Below, one piece after another: positions 6,604 to 15,591 of a DNA stretch of 51,875 nt. The stretch's first letter is position 1. Each line of letters opens with the position of its first letter. Below the pieces are notes generated by a model. That model made no database searches. It was given only the letters and a program-made list of their open reading frames with translations, and was not told where the DNA came from. Location of the stretch: assembly GCA_947178575.1 (NCBI GenBank), contig CAMWYX010000012.1, positions 1 to 51,875 of the forward strand, read 5' to 3'. The translations under genes and the position numbers were made by a program. Origin of the DNA: an uncultured Ruminococcus sp. (GTDB lineage: Bacteria > Bacillota > Clostridia > Oscillospirales > Ruminococcaceae).

Positions 6604-8205
6604 ATGGAAAATAAAAAATCGTACCCGAAAATACTCCAAAACAAATGGTATCTTTATCTTACTGAATTTTTTTCCGGTATGTCTGTAATGGCGGTTGAAC
6701 TCGGAGCGAGCAGACTTTTAGCACCATATTTCAGTTCGTCGCAGATAGTATGGACAATAATAATCGGAACTATCATGATAGCAATGGCACTTGGAAATAT
6801 CTATGGCGGAAAAAGTGCGGACAAAAATCCGAATCCCGATAAGCTGTACGGACGTGTGCTTATATCCGGAATATGGATTGCCGCCGTGCCTTTTATTGGA
6901 AAATTTGCGGTAATGGGAATATCTGCACTTCTGGTGTTCACGGTAAGCACGAATTTTCTTATATGGGCGGCGTTTATTACGTGTATGACAGTGTTTGTAT
7001 TTCCGCTGTTTCTTCTGGGAACTGTTACGCCGTCTCTTGTCAAGTATACGGTTGACAGTCTTGACGACAGCGGAAAAACGGTCGGAACTCTCAACGCATT
7101 CAATACGATAGGAAGCATAATAGGAACATTTGTCCCGACGTTTATTTCAATTCCGGCGGTAGGAACTTCTGTTACATTTCTGATATTTGCCGGAATACTG
7201 ATTATTTTGGCGATTATATATTTTATCAGCCAAAAGGCGAACAAGGCAAAAATAATCGGAACTACAGCAGTATTTGCGGTATGCTGTGTGATTTCGCCGA
7301 CTATGGGATTTGCATTCTGGGAAAAAGATTTAGCATATGAGGGCGAATCGGTATATAATTATTTACAGGTAAAGGATAATGAACGGCGTGCTTTGCTTTC
7401 AACAAATGTATTGTTCGGAGTTCAGTCTGTATATATGAAATCGGGCGGACTGACCGGAATGTATTATGATTATGCAATGGCAGCTCCGCTTATGGCAGAT
7501 ACGAAAGAAAAGACAGAAATTCTTGTGCTTGGAATGGGTACGGGAACATATGCCAAGCAGTGCTGTGAATATTTTGATAACACAGAAGCCGAGGGCGTTG
7601 AGATAGACGGGAAAATAATTGAGCTTTCCCGTGAATATTTCGGACTTCCTGACAGTATAGAGGTAACAGAATACGACGGACGAGCTTATCTTAATGTATG
7701 TGATAAAAAATACGATGTGATAATGGTTGACGCATATCAGGATATAACAATACCGTTTCAGATGTCATCAAGGGAATTTTTTTCAGAAGTAAGAAGTCAC
7801 CTGAAAGACGGCGGAATAATGGTATGTAATATGAATATGCGTTCAAAGGAAAACGACGGAATAAACAGTTATCTTTCCGATACAATAGCAGATGTTTTTC
7901 AGGAAGTCTATACAGTTGATGTAAGCGGTTCGACGAACCGTGAGCTTTTCGCATCTGATGACCCTGAAATGCTGGAAAGATTCCGGAGCAGGACGGCAGA
8001 ACTGAAAAATCCGGAACTCTCGGCAATTATGGATATGGTAGACGAGAGAATAGAAAAATACGAAAACGGCGGACTTATTCTTACAGACGACAAAGCACCG
8101 GTGGAACTTCTCGGAATGAGCGTAATCGACGACTTAATACAGGAGGAACTTGCATATTATAAAGAACGTTTCGAAGAGGACGGAATAAAAGGTCTGTTGG
8201 AATGA
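6604..8205 (+). CDS. membrane-anchored spermidine/spermine synthase-like protein
   Basis: This 533-residue fusion protein has an N-terminal membrane part of about seven to eight helices (residues ~15-240; signature ELGASRLLAPYFSSS and the GTVTPSLVKY loop). A C-terminal Rossmann methyltransferase-fold domain follows (~300-480), with GMGTGTYA, EGVEIDG, YDGRAYL and VDAYQDITIPF. The catalytic domain resembles polyamine aminopropyltransferases, but membrane-fused members are widespread and their substrate is mostly unknown, so polyamine synthesis should not be assumed. AGGAGGA is 13 bases from ATG, a long spacing; ATT at 6601 would fit slightly better. No speD or other polyamine gene is adjacent. 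Confidence 0.85.
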   Translation: MENKKSYPKILQNKWYLYLTEFFSGMSVMAVELGASRLLAPYFSSSQIVWTIIIGTIMIAMALGNIYGGKSADKNPNPDKLYGRVLISGIWIAAVPFIGKFAVMGISALLVFTVSTNFLIWAAFITCMTVFVFPLFLLGTVTPSLVKYTVDSLDDSGKTVGTLNAFNTIGSIIGTFVPTFISIPAVGTSVTFLIFAGILIILAIIYFISQKANKAKIIGTTAVFAVCCVISPTMGFAFWEKDLAYEGESVYNYLQVKDNERRALLSTNVLFGVQSVYMKSGGLTGMYYDYAMAAPLMADTKEKTEILVLGMGTGTYAKQCCEYFDNTEAEGVEIDGKIIELSREYFGLPDSIEVTEYDGRAYLNVCDKKYDVIMVDAYQDITIPFQMSSREFFSEVRSHLKDGGIMVCNMNMRSKENDGINSYLSDTIADVFQEVYTVDVSGSTNRELFASDDPEMLERFRSRTAELKNPELSAIMDMVDERIEKYENGGLILTDDKAPVELLGMSVIDDLIQEELAYYKERFEEDGIKGLLE

Positions 8206-8235
8206 TATTCAGATAATTTTAAAGAGGTGTATTCT

Positions 8236-9072
8236 GTGATACAAGATATAGAACCAATGAAACTTGACAACAGTTACAATGCAGATATAACGGCAGACAA
8301 TGACAGTGTTGTTTTTATTTTTGATGAGCGTGAAATAGCATACCGTGGAGATTGTGCTGATACTTTTCCGGTTTTCGGAGAAATCGGAGGAGCTTCGGAA
8401 CTGATATATCTTTTTTCTATAGACGGGCGGAAATATTTTCTTTGTACCGATACAACAGAGTTGAGTATTCCGGAAAAATTTTCCTGCACCGATGTTAAGA
8501 ATCTGAGGAGGTGTGTTAATATTCCGAGGCACGAAGTATTTGCATCGGCAACGGCGTATCATTTGTACAAATGGTATGCTTCAAATCGTTTCTGCGGAGA
8601 ATGCGGAGGAACTTTAATTCATACAACCGCAGAACGTGCACTCTTATGCCCGCATTGCGGAGAACTCATATATCCCCGTATAAATCCGGCGGTAATTGCA
8701 GGAGTAACAGACGGTGACAGGATTCTTGTCACGAGATACGCCGGAAGCCGTGGAGTAAATTATGATGCTCTTGTTGCAGGATTCGTGGAAATCGGCGAAA
8801 CTCCGGAACAGACAGTCGCAAGGGAAGTAATGGAAGAAACAGGGCTTAAAGTAAAAAATATTCGGTATTACAAATCACAGCCGTGGGGATATTCGGCAGG
8901 TTTGCTCATGGGATTCTATTGTGAAGCCGACAGCTCCGATAAGATAGTACTTGACGAATCGGAATTACAGTCGGCGGTATGGGTAAAGCGTGAAGATATA
9001 AAAGGACAGCCGGATAATTTCAGTCTGACGCATGAAATGATGATGAAATTCAAGTCGGGTGAAATCAGATAA
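8236..9072 (+). CDS. nudC: NudC-type NAD(H) pyrophosphatase / Nudix hydrolase
   Basis: It hydrolyses NADH to NMNH and AMP and, in characterised relatives, removes NAD caps from RNA. The 278-residue protein has the NudC layout: an N-terminal domain, a four-Cys zinc ribbon (CGECGG...CPHCG), the Nudix box starting at GFVEIGETPEQTVAREVMEETG, and SQPWGYS, a variant of the NudC SQPWPFPxS motif that distinguishes it from other Nudix enzymes. GTG at 8236 is chosen because AAAGAGG lies eight bases upstream; an in-frame GTG at 8227 overlaps that site. It is the last gene of the operon. Its end overlaps the convergent gene by eight bases. Confidence 0.9.
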   Translation: MIQDIEPMKLDNSYNADITADNDSVVFIFDEREIAYRGDCADTFPVFGEIGGASELIYLFSIDGRKYFLCTDTTELSIPEKFSCTDVKNLRRCVNIPRHEVFASATAYHLYKWYASNRFCGECGGTLIHTTAERALLCPHCGELIYPRINPAVIAGVTDGDRILVTRYAGSRGVNYDALVAGFVEIGETPEQTVAREVMEETGLKVKNIRYYKSQPWGYSAGLLMGFYCEADSSDKIVLDESELQSAVWVKREDIKGQPDNFSLTHEMMMKFKSGEIR

Positions 9073-10453
9073 GCATAAACACCGGAAAGAAATTTACAAG
9101 ATAACGGCATCTTGTTTCCCATATAAGAAGAAATATACATATACCGAACAGAGACAGCCTGAACAGAAATGTACGGGCTGTATTTTTATTATTATTCATG
9201 CTTAACAGAATCGAAAAAATAACCGTGAAATGACATACAAAAGCAGTCACGGAAAATACAGGCGAACTGAACGAGCCATTATAGTAATATCCTGCCATGA
9301 ATGTGAAATTCTCCCATGTATATGCGATTTTGTCGGCTAAATGTGCAAGGAATCCGAATAATCCCTGATTTTTTAATTTCAGGGTCAGGCGTGCGAGGTC
9401 GGCGGAAACTTTATCAGTTCCGGAAAAACTCTGAGTATACAGAAAATCTTCGGAATTATAACCGCCTCTGCCGTCTGCACTCATCATAATCCAGTGAATA
9501 AGCGGAAATTTACATTCTCTGAGGGCATCACGGCTTATATTGAGGATTTTTATACATATTTCTGAAATCATTCTGCTTACAGAGATAAACGGAATCAAAA
9601 CCGCCGTGATTTTTTTTGCGGTTTCTTTAAGATTAAATCCAGAATCCGAGACAAAAAAATCAACCAGAACGGCAACAAGAAGAACTCCGGTATTTCCTTT
9701 CATTTTGAATCCTGCTCCGAGGATTATTCCGCATATTATGAGATATTTCATTTTGTGAGATTTACGGAATTTCAGATATAAATATACAGATGCAGTTATA
9801 AAGGGCATTGCAAGCGAATCGGTATAAAAGAATAATGAATATGTAATAAACGGAGTGAAAAGCATTCCACGGACGGCACATATAAATGCCCTTGACGGAG
9901 TGTGAATAAATTCAGCACATCTGCACATAAGCCAGTATGAAACCGCCAGCGAAAATATATTTATTATTGTGGGGAGTGTGTCTGACATTGTTCCGGTAAT
10001 CAGAAATTCAATTCTGTACAGGATAAAAATAATCATAAAAAGAAAATGATTATTCGGATAAGCAAGAAAATAGTCCTGATGATATTCCGGCAGACCGTTA
10101 TGTAAATCTTTTTCAAGAATTATATTTTTTGCACCTTCGCATACGTATTCAAGGTCGTTAATCGGTGTGAAATCGGCGAATATTGCCGTAATTACTTGAG
10201 ATATTATAAGAAATCCGCAGAAGATTGCGGTAAGCTGTCTGTATCGGAATACTGTCATATCTTTTAATGATATTTCGAGCCGGTTAAGATTGTACGCACA
10301 GAAAAGAGCAATACACGCACCAAAAATCACAAGAAGCCACTGAAAAGGTATACCGGCGGCTTTGTTTACAGCTGCTCCGTACAGACCAAGGATTATTGAA
10401 ACAGCAAAAAATACGATTATTATTTTATCAGAAATATTTATAATTTTTTTCAC
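9065..10453 (-). CDS. polytopic membrane glycosyltransferase-like protein (PMT/ArnT type)
   Basis: This 462-residue protein has about eleven hydrophobic segments. After the second helix, an acidic loop with NDLEYVCEGAKN resembles the periplasmic Asp-containing loop of GT39/ArnT-type enzymes, which move sugars from polyprenyl-phosphate donors. The pattern FFYTDSLAMPFITASVYLYLKF is also typical. The start is GTG at 10453, with AAAGGTG about seven bases upstream; an in-frame GTG at 10462 lies inside that site. No glycan cluster surrounds it, so its substrate is unknown. Its 3' end overlaps nudC by eight bases and no terminator separates the two. Confidence 0.65.
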   Translation of the reverse strand: MKKIINISDKIIIVFFAVSIILGLYGAAVNKAAGIPFQWLLVIFGACIALFCAYNLNRLEISLKDMTVFRYRQLTAIFCGFLIISQVITAIFADFTPINDLEYVCEGAKNIILEKDLHNGLPEYHQDYFLAYPNNHFLFMIIFILYRIEFLITGTMSDTLPTIINIFSLAVSYWLMCRCAEFIHTPSRAFICAVRGMLFTPFITYSLFFYTDSLAMPFITASVYLYLKFRKSHKMKYLIICGIILGAGFKMKGNTGVLLVAVLVDFFVSDSGFNLKETAKKITAVLIPFISVSRMISEICIKILNISRDALRECKFPLIHWIMMSADGRGGYNSEDFLYTQSFSGTDKVSADLARLTLKLKNQGLFGFLAHLADKIAYTWENFTFMAGYYYNGSFSSPVFSVTAFVCHFTVIFSILLSMNNNKNTARTFLFRLSLFGICIFLLIWETRCRYLVNFFPVFMLI

Positions 10454-10622
10454 ACATATCACCTTTTGAATATAGTAATTATTTTTAATACAACTTAATT
10501 ATAGCAATAACATCTTAAATAATCAGTTACGAATTTCTTAGGATTATCTTAATTATATTTTTTATGAATTTTTTTCCTGTTTGTGCATATACTGTATTGT
10601 AATGAAAAAACGGAGGTAACAT

Positions 10623-11477
10623 ATGGATTCACGAACAATGGCGGAGAAGTACAAGAGCGAACTGATGAGACTTTACGGCAGAAGTACTTCCGCAAGTACC
10701 GGCAATAATTCGGGCGTTTCGGGTTCAGGCAGAAACGCCGGCAATATACAGCAAAATAACACTGAACCGGCAGAAGAAACAAAAAATATTCAGGAAAATA
10801 TCACTGAAGAAGTTTCTTCTGATATTCCGGAAGATATTACGGAAAATATTCCGGAAAGCGATTCCGGAATAACAGGTGACGAGGAAAATATAACAGAAGA
10901 TATTCCCGAACAGTCGGAAAATGATATTGAAAATGTTAATGAAACAGTTCCGGAAGATGTTACCGGAAACAATACCGAATCCGGAGATATACCGCCTGAC
11001 GATGAAAATTTTCATGGAATATCAGACCATGACAGCTCATACTTTCCATATACCGGAGATGCAGGCGGACAATATGATGCAGGCAGTATGGAACGGAATG
11101 AGGAATATGACGTCGCTGAATACCCGACGCAGAGAAGTATGGGCGATTCAACTGGCTATATCATCGTTAATGTACGGGCAGGACACGACGCTTATCCCAT
11201 AGAGGGGGCGGCGGTAGTAGTTTCGGCAGCAGTCGACGGACAGCGGATTATTATAGCGTCCGGCGAGACCGATATAAGCGGAACGACGATTCGTTTTTCC
11301 GTACCCGCTCCGAATGAGCGGTATTCGCAGATACCGGATTCCGGAATCAGACCATATAGTCTTTTTGATATTACTGTTACCGCAAGGGGATATAACGATT
11401 CCAGAAATACGGACGTATATGTTTTTCCGGATATAACATCAATACAGAACGTGAATCTTATTCCCGAAATTATCTGA
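10623..11477 (+). CDS. acidic low-complexity protein with C-terminal beta-sandwich-like domain
   Basis: This is a 284-residue protein without a signal peptide. After a short helical start (MDSRTMAEKYKSELMRLYGR) and a Ser/Gly/Asn stretch, residues ~45-125 form an irregular repeat of Ile-Thr-Glu, Ile-Pro-Glu and Asn-Ile units, strongly acidic. Residues ~175-284 (TGYIIVNVRAG...) look like a carboxypeptidase-regulatory or Ig-like beta domain (ARGYNDS, then VYVFPDI). CGGAGG lies before the start. It is followed 13 bases later by the SpoIID-like/peptidoglycan-binding gene, so a role in the same wall or spore-envelope process is likely. I recognise no exact family. Confidence 0.75.
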   Translation: MDSRTMAEKYKSELMRLYGRSTSASTGNNSGVSGSGRNAGNIQQNNTEPAEETKNIQENITEEVSSDIPEDITENIPESDSGITGDEENITEDIPEQSENDIENVNETVPEDVTGNNTESGDIPPDDENFHGISDHDSSYFPYTGDAGGQYDAGSMERNEEYDVAEYPTQRSMGDSTGYIIVNVRAGHDAYPIEGAAVVVSAAVDGQRIIIASGETDISGTTIRFSVPAPNERYSQIPDSGIRPYSLFDITVTARGYNDSRNTDVYVFPDITSIQNVNLIPEII

Positions 11478-11490
11478 GGACGGTGATTCT

Positions 11491-12882
11491 ATGCTTACAG
11501 GTACACCATTTATTCCCGAAAGTATTACGGTACATCTCGGAACACCTGATTCAAATGCTCCCAATGTCACGCTTGATTTTTTATCTTATATAAAAAATGT
11601 TGCATCGAGTGAAATTTTTCCCACATGGAGCGAGGTGGCACTCAGGGCGAATATATATGCAATAGTCAGCTTTGCACTGAATCGTGTGTATACCGAATGG
11701 TACAGGTCAAGGGGATATGATTTTGATATTACATCAACTACACAGTATGACCAGAAGTTCATAAACGGGCGTGAGATATTCAGCAATATAGGCTATCTTG
11801 CCGATGAGCTTTTTGATGATTACGTAAGACGGCAGGGAACTATAGAACCGCTTTTCACAGCTTTCTGCAACGGTACGACATCGACGTGCCGTGGACTTTC
11901 GCAATGGGGAACTGTTGACCTCGCCGCCAGAGGATATACACCGTTTGAGATTCTGCAATATTATTACGGAGATAATATAGAAATTGTGCGGAATGCTCCT
12001 ATACGGACGGCAGAGGGTTCATACTCAGGGATTCCGCTGAAATTCGGTTCGGCGGGAAACAACGTAAAATCGTTGCAGGTATTTCTTAACCGTATATCAA
12101 GAAACTATCCGGCTATTCCGAAAATACCGCAGGCAGACGGAATATTCGGAACTGCAACGGAAGAAGCTGTGAGAAAGTTCCAGAATGTCTTTGACCTTAC
12201 GGTAAACGGAGTTGTCGACAGAAGCACATGGTACAGAATAGTATACATATATACCAGTGTGAAGCGTATTGCGGAACTTGATTCCGAGGGCGTGGCATGG
12301 GACGAAGTAGCACCGCAGTTCAACGAAGAATTGAGAATCGGCATGAGCGGAAATGAAGTCCGCAATCTGCAATATTATCTTGCCGTTATCGGAGCGTATT
12401 ATGAAGCGGTTCAGCCTGTTGATACAACGGGATATTTTGGCGAGAACACCGAAAAATCGCTGAAATCATTCCAGCGTGTTTTCGGGATACCACAGACCGG
12501 AGTTCTTGACCGTGCCACAAAAAATGCTCTTTATCGTGCATATATGGGAATCGTTGAATCGGTACGTCCGGAATATACTCCGGTTGCACTTTATCCGGGA
12601 ACTGTTCTTAAAGAAGGCACAAGAAATGACTATGTTCGTATTATGCAGGAATATCTGTCGTATATTCACGAAACATATCCCGATATACCGGCGGTAATAA
12701 ATACGGGCTATTTCGGTCAGCTTACAAAGCAGTCGGTAATGGCTTTTCAGCGTCAGTTCGGAATCGAACCCACAGGAATCGTGGGAGGCATAACATGGGA
12801 CACTATAGCCGGAGTTTATTCTGATTTGTATTACGGATACGACAAACGTCCGTATCAGAATCCGGGTTACATAATAAAATAA
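11491..12882 (+). CDS. SpoIID-like protein with three peptidoglycan-binding domains
   Basis: This 463-residue protein joins an N-terminal SpoIID/LytB-like domain (~35-165) to three PG_binding_1 repeats (~180-255, ~285-360 and ~370-455). The SpoIID part keeps SSEIFPTWSEVALRANIYA, aligning with the EMP..W..EALKAQA segment that holds the catalytic Glu of SpoIID lytic transglycosylase, and GLSQWGTVDLAARGYTPFEILQYYYG, aligning with GMSQYGA. The repeats have the FG..TE.AV..FQ pattern. I see no signal peptide, which suits an intracellular spore-envelope protein or an unusual export route. It is in an operon with the flanking genes. Confidence 0.82.
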   Translation: MLTGTPFIPESITVHLGTPDSNAPNVTLDFLSYIKNVASSEIFPTWSEVALRANIYAIVSFALNRVYTEWYRSRGYDFDITSTTQYDQKFINGREIFSNIGYLADELFDDYVRRQGTIEPLFTAFCNGTTSTCRGLSQWGTVDLAARGYTPFEILQYYYGDNIEIVRNAPIRTAEGSYSGIPLKFGSAGNNVKSLQVFLNRISRNYPAIPKIPQADGIFGTATEEAVRKFQNVFDLTVNGVVDRSTWYRIVYIYTSVKRIAELDSEGVAWDEVAPQFNEELRIGMSGNEVRNLQYYLAVIGAYYEAVQPVDTTGYFGENTEKSLKSFQRVFGIPQTGVLDRATKNALYRAYMGIVESVRPEYTPVALYPGTVLKEGTRNDYVRIMQEYLSYIHETYPDIPAVINTGYFGQLTKQSVMAFQRQFGIEPTGIVGGITWDTIAGVYSDLYYGYDKRPYQNPGYIIK

Positions 12883-12920
12883 TTTTTTAACAGTAAATTT
12901 TGCAGAAAGGAACGTCATCA

Positions 12921-13304
12921 ATGCCATACAGCAACAGGCAGAAACGTCTGCATATACTCGAATTACAGCGGTATCTCCACAAAATATCCGAAAAAACCGG
13001 AAGTATACCGCTTATTTTTCCTGACGGAATATACGGTTCTGAAACAAGAAACGCAGTCCGGCAGTTCCAGAAAAATAACGGATTATCCGAGACAGGCGAT
13101 ACCGATATAAGAACGTGGGAAATGATAGTTTCCGAGTACAGAATACACATAGCCGAAAGACCGGCGGTATACCAGAATATTCCTACTGTGAACCACCTGA
13201 TTGTACATTGGAATAACGGTAAGCTTATGGAAGATTTCCATAAAGAAGCAGACCGTATAAAATCGGAATATGATAATTTTGAGCATAATCAGAATGTAAA
13301 ATGA
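12921..13304 (+). CDS. small peptidoglycan-binding domain protein
   Basis: This 127-residue protein carries one PG_binding_1 domain (residues ~8-75: LELQRYLHKIS, DGIYGSETRNAVRQFQKNNGL, DIRTWEMIV), followed by a 50-residue charged tail with no visible catalytic motif. AAAGG lies ten bases before ATG at 12921. It follows the SpoIID-like gene by 38 bases and closes the operon. SleB-type cortex enzymes also begin with such a domain but continue into a hydrolase, which is absent here, so this is a binding module only. Confidence 0.8.
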   Translation: MPYSNRQKRLHILELQRYLHKISEKTGSIPLIFPDGIYGSETRNAVRQFQKNNGLSETGDTDIRTWEMIVSEYRIHIAERPAVYQNIPTVNHLIVHWNNGKLMEDFHKEADRIKSEYDNFEHNQNVK

Positions 13305-13339
13305 TATTATAGTTAAATATAAAAAATATCTCACGATAC

Positions 13340-13368
13340 TTGAAAAATATGACATGATATGATATAAT
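13340..13368 (+). promoter_or_regulatory. promoter of tRNA-Arg
   Basis: -35 TTGAAA (13340-13345), 17-nt spacer, extended -10 TGATATAAT with TATAAT at 13363-13368; the tRNA begins 32 bases after the -10. Confidence 0.85.
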
Positions 13369-13400
13369 ATAAGTGTCGGTATGATTGCCGGTTCTTATAA

Positions 13401-13474
<74 letters not shown>

Positions 13475-13497
13475 CTTTATTATTAAAAATCAAAAGC

Positions 13498-13521
13498 GAA
13501 TCCGGCAAATCTGCTGGATTC
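13498..13521 (+). terminator. hairpin between tRNA-Arg and pduL, weak terminator or processing site
   Basis: GAATCCGGCA (13498-13507) pairs over ten positions with TGCTGGATTC (13512-13521) with one G-T pair and loop AATC. It is followed only by ACTTTG, a poor T run, and ends ten bases before the pduL ribosome binding site. Readthrough into pduL is likely. Confidence 0.5.
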
Positions 13522-13545
13522 ACTTTGTAAACGGAGGAATTTAAA

Positions 13546-14127
13546 ATGTCAAAAAATTTTATCGTTGAAACATCTGCACGTCACATTCATGTAACTCAGG
13601 AACATCTTGAAATACTTTTCGGCAAAGGTCATGAGCTTACAAAGAAAAAAGATTTGTCCCAGCCCGGACAGTTTGCCTGCGAAGAACGTGTAACCATCGT
13701 CGGCTCTAAAAAAGAACTCGCAGGCGTTTCGATTCTCGGACCTGTACGTCCGGAAACTCAGGTTGAACTCTCAGCCACAGATGCACGTTCTATCGGAATC
13801 GTTGCACCTGTAAGAGAATCCGCCGATATTGCCGGTTCAGGTGCTTGTAAAATCGTTGGTCCGTGCGGTGAGGTCGAAATAAGCGAGGGAGTTATCGTTG
13901 CAAAGAGACATATTCATCTCACTCCGGAAGATGCTGCCGAACTCGGCGTTACAGATAAACAGGTTGTGTGGGTAAGAGTAAATACTCCTGAAAGAAGTGC
14001 AGTTCTCGGCGACGTTGTATGCCGTGTATCCGAAAAATATGCCCGTGCTATGCATATCGATACCGATGAATCAAATGCTGTCGGAGCTCCCCGTGAACTT
14101 TACGGAGAAATCGTGGAAATAGGCTGA
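13546..14127 (+). CDS. pduL: PduL-type phosphate acyltransferase (phosphotransacylase)
   Basis: It interconverts acyl-CoA and acyl-phosphate (propanoyl or acetyl), linking CoA thioesters to ATP generation through a kinase. The 193-residue length and the duplicated signature ARHIHVT (~residues 11-17) and KRHIHLT (~124-130), which carry the zinc-binding histidines, define PduL rather than Pta. There is no N-terminal encapsulation extension and no microcompartment gene nearby, so it is likely the cytosolic housekeeping phosphotransacetylase of this fermenter. CGGAGG lies eight bases before ATG. The only visible promoter upstream is that of tRNA-Arg. Confidence 0.93.
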   Translation: MSKNFIVETSARHIHVTQEHLEILFGKGHELTKKKDLSQPGQFACEERVTIVGSKKELAGVSILGPVRPETQVELSATDARSIGIVAPVRESADIAGSGACKIVGPCGEVEISEGVIVAKRHIHLTPEDAAELGVTDKQVVWVRVNTPERSAVLGDVVCRVSEKYARAMHIDTDESNAVGAPRELYGEIVEIG

Positions 14128-14162
14128 TTCCGGTTTTATTTGTAAAATATTCGTACATAATA

Positions 14163-14195
14163 AACACCTGAAATTTTAAATTTCAGGTGTTTTTG
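14163..14195. terminator. terminator after pduL
   Basis: AACACCTGAAATTT (14164-14177) pairs with AAATTTCAGGTGTT, followed by a T run to 14194. The A/T symmetry allows use by the convergent gene as well. Confidence 0.85.
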
Positions 14196-14208
14196 TTATA
14201 TGATACAC

Positions 14209-15357
14209 TTATTCATAAAAAGCGTAGCCGTCGGCGGTTGATGATTTAACGAGTTCTACCTGTCTTTCAATGACATCATCGTTGTCAATCCATTCGTTTT
14301 CTCCGGAAGCTCCTGCCCACTGGTCGTATTTTCCTTGTTTATATGAGGCGAGTCCGACAATCAGCGATACATCGCTTTCACTGACAAGATTTTCCCAGCG
14401 GTGCAGAGTTTCCTCAAACGGACACACGGCGTTCTGGAATCCGAAATAAAGCTGAGGAACTATGTAATCGCAATAGCCTGTTACACTTGTCCAGCGTTCG
14501 ACATCTGCATACTGATTATTATAGTCAATATCTATATTTCCCTGAGGACTTATGCCGAACTTGAGATTCATATCACGGGATTTAACTGTTTCATAGAGAG
14601 AACTTACCATATGATTTATATTTTCTCGTCGCCAGTCGTTAATATCCCCGCTTTCGGTTTCAAAGGCTTCTCTGTCAAATTCAAATTCTGTTGAGGGATA
14701 AAAATAATCATCTATATGAAGTCCGTCAACGTTGTAATTGTCAAGTATTTCGCCGGCTGTGGAACATATCAGTTCAGTTACTTCGTCATATGCCGGATTG
14801 AGATAATAACGATTTCCGACGACTTTCACCATCGGATTATTTTCCGCTATCCATTGTTTGACTATAAAATCATCTGAAATTTTTTCCATTTGTTCGGTGG
14901 TCTGCATACGGTAAGGATTTATCCATGCATGAACTGATATTCCCATATCGTGGGCAGTTTCGGTGATTATTTCGAGGGGGTCATAATCTCCGTCATAGAA
15001 TATTCCTTTGGGAAAGATTTCTGAATTATAATACGCATCACCGTTGGGGTGGGCGTGGAAATATATTGTATTTATATCGTTTTCCGAAGCTCTTTCCAGA
15101 ATCTCCGAAACAGCCGACCGATATTCCTGTTCTGTTTTTCCGTACATATATTCTTCAAAATCCATGTACGGAAGCCATAAGCCTATCTGATTGTCATAGT
15201 TGAGCGGTATGTATCCTGATTCCGGTGATTTTTCGGATTCACCGGAAATACTGCTGTTTATTTCCTGACGGTTTATGTTTTCAATATTTTCCTTATCGGG
15301 AACGGTACAGCCAGTCATAAAAATAACAGCCGAAATCAATAAAAAAGATTTTTTCAT
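14209..15357 (-). CDS. GH-like 10 (DUF187/YngK-type) glycoside hydrolase lipoprotein
   Basis: This 382-residue exported lipoprotein has a signal peptide ending in the lipobox MTGC, a short linker, and a TIM-barrel domain of the YngK/COG1649 type. Typical segments are GLWLPYMDFEEY, NTIYFHAHPNGDAYY, VHAWINPYRM, YNVDGLHIDDYFYP and DYIVPQLYFGFQ. Family members act on peptidoglycan-related or other cell-surface glycans. The protein ends soon after the last barrel strand (DGYAFYE), slightly shorter than many relatives that carry an extra C-terminal part. AAAGGA lies about seven bases before the ATG. Confidence 0.88.
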   Translation of the reverse strand: MKKSFLLISAVIFMTGCTVPDKENIENINRQEINSSISGESEKSPESGYIPLNYDNQIGLWLPYMDFEEYMYGKTEQEYRSAVSEILERASENDINTIYFHAHPNGDAYYNSEIFPKGIFYDGDYDPLEIITETAHDMGISVHAWINPYRMQTTEQMEKISDDFIVKQWIAENNPMVKVVGNRYYLNPAYDEVTELICSTAGEILDNYNVDGLHIDDYFYPSTEFEFDREAFETESGDINDWRRENINHMVSSLYETVKSRDMNLKFGISPQGNIDIDYNNQYADVERWTSVTGYCDYIVPQLYFGFQNAVCPFEETLHRWENLVSESDVSLIVGLASYKQGKYDQWAGASGENEWIDNDDVIERQVELVKSSTADGYAFYE

Positions 15358-15523
15358 AAATTTTTCCTTTCTTTAATTGTGTATATTCTGATTCTGAAAA
15401 GCATAATATCTTGTCTATTATATGAAAAAAGTTTCAGAATTATTACAGTTTGCAGGCGGAAAAATGCCTTGAATCCCCTGTATTCTGCAAGAAAACCGTA
15501 TTTTTCAGGTTTAATGACGAGTA

Positions 15524-15552
15524 TTGACATATTTCACGGCAAGTAGTATAAT
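15524..15552 (+). promoter_or_regulatory. consensus sigma-A promoter for the PBP gene
   Basis: -35 TTGACA (15524-15529), 17-nt spacer, -10 TATAAT (15547-15552): a perfect match, 40 bases before the start codon. Confidence 0.9.
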
Positions 15553-15591
15553 AAAGTATACATATATCATACTCAGGGGGGCATAATATCC

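Noticed and set aside
10725..11015. minus-strand Ile/Phe/Asn repeat ORF
   Set aside because: Mirror of the acidic repeat in the plus-strand gene; no start signals.
12466..12927. minus-strand ORF of 153 codons
   Set aside because: It is opposite the SpoIID-like/peptidoglycan-binding gene, whose domains are clear; no ribosome binding site.
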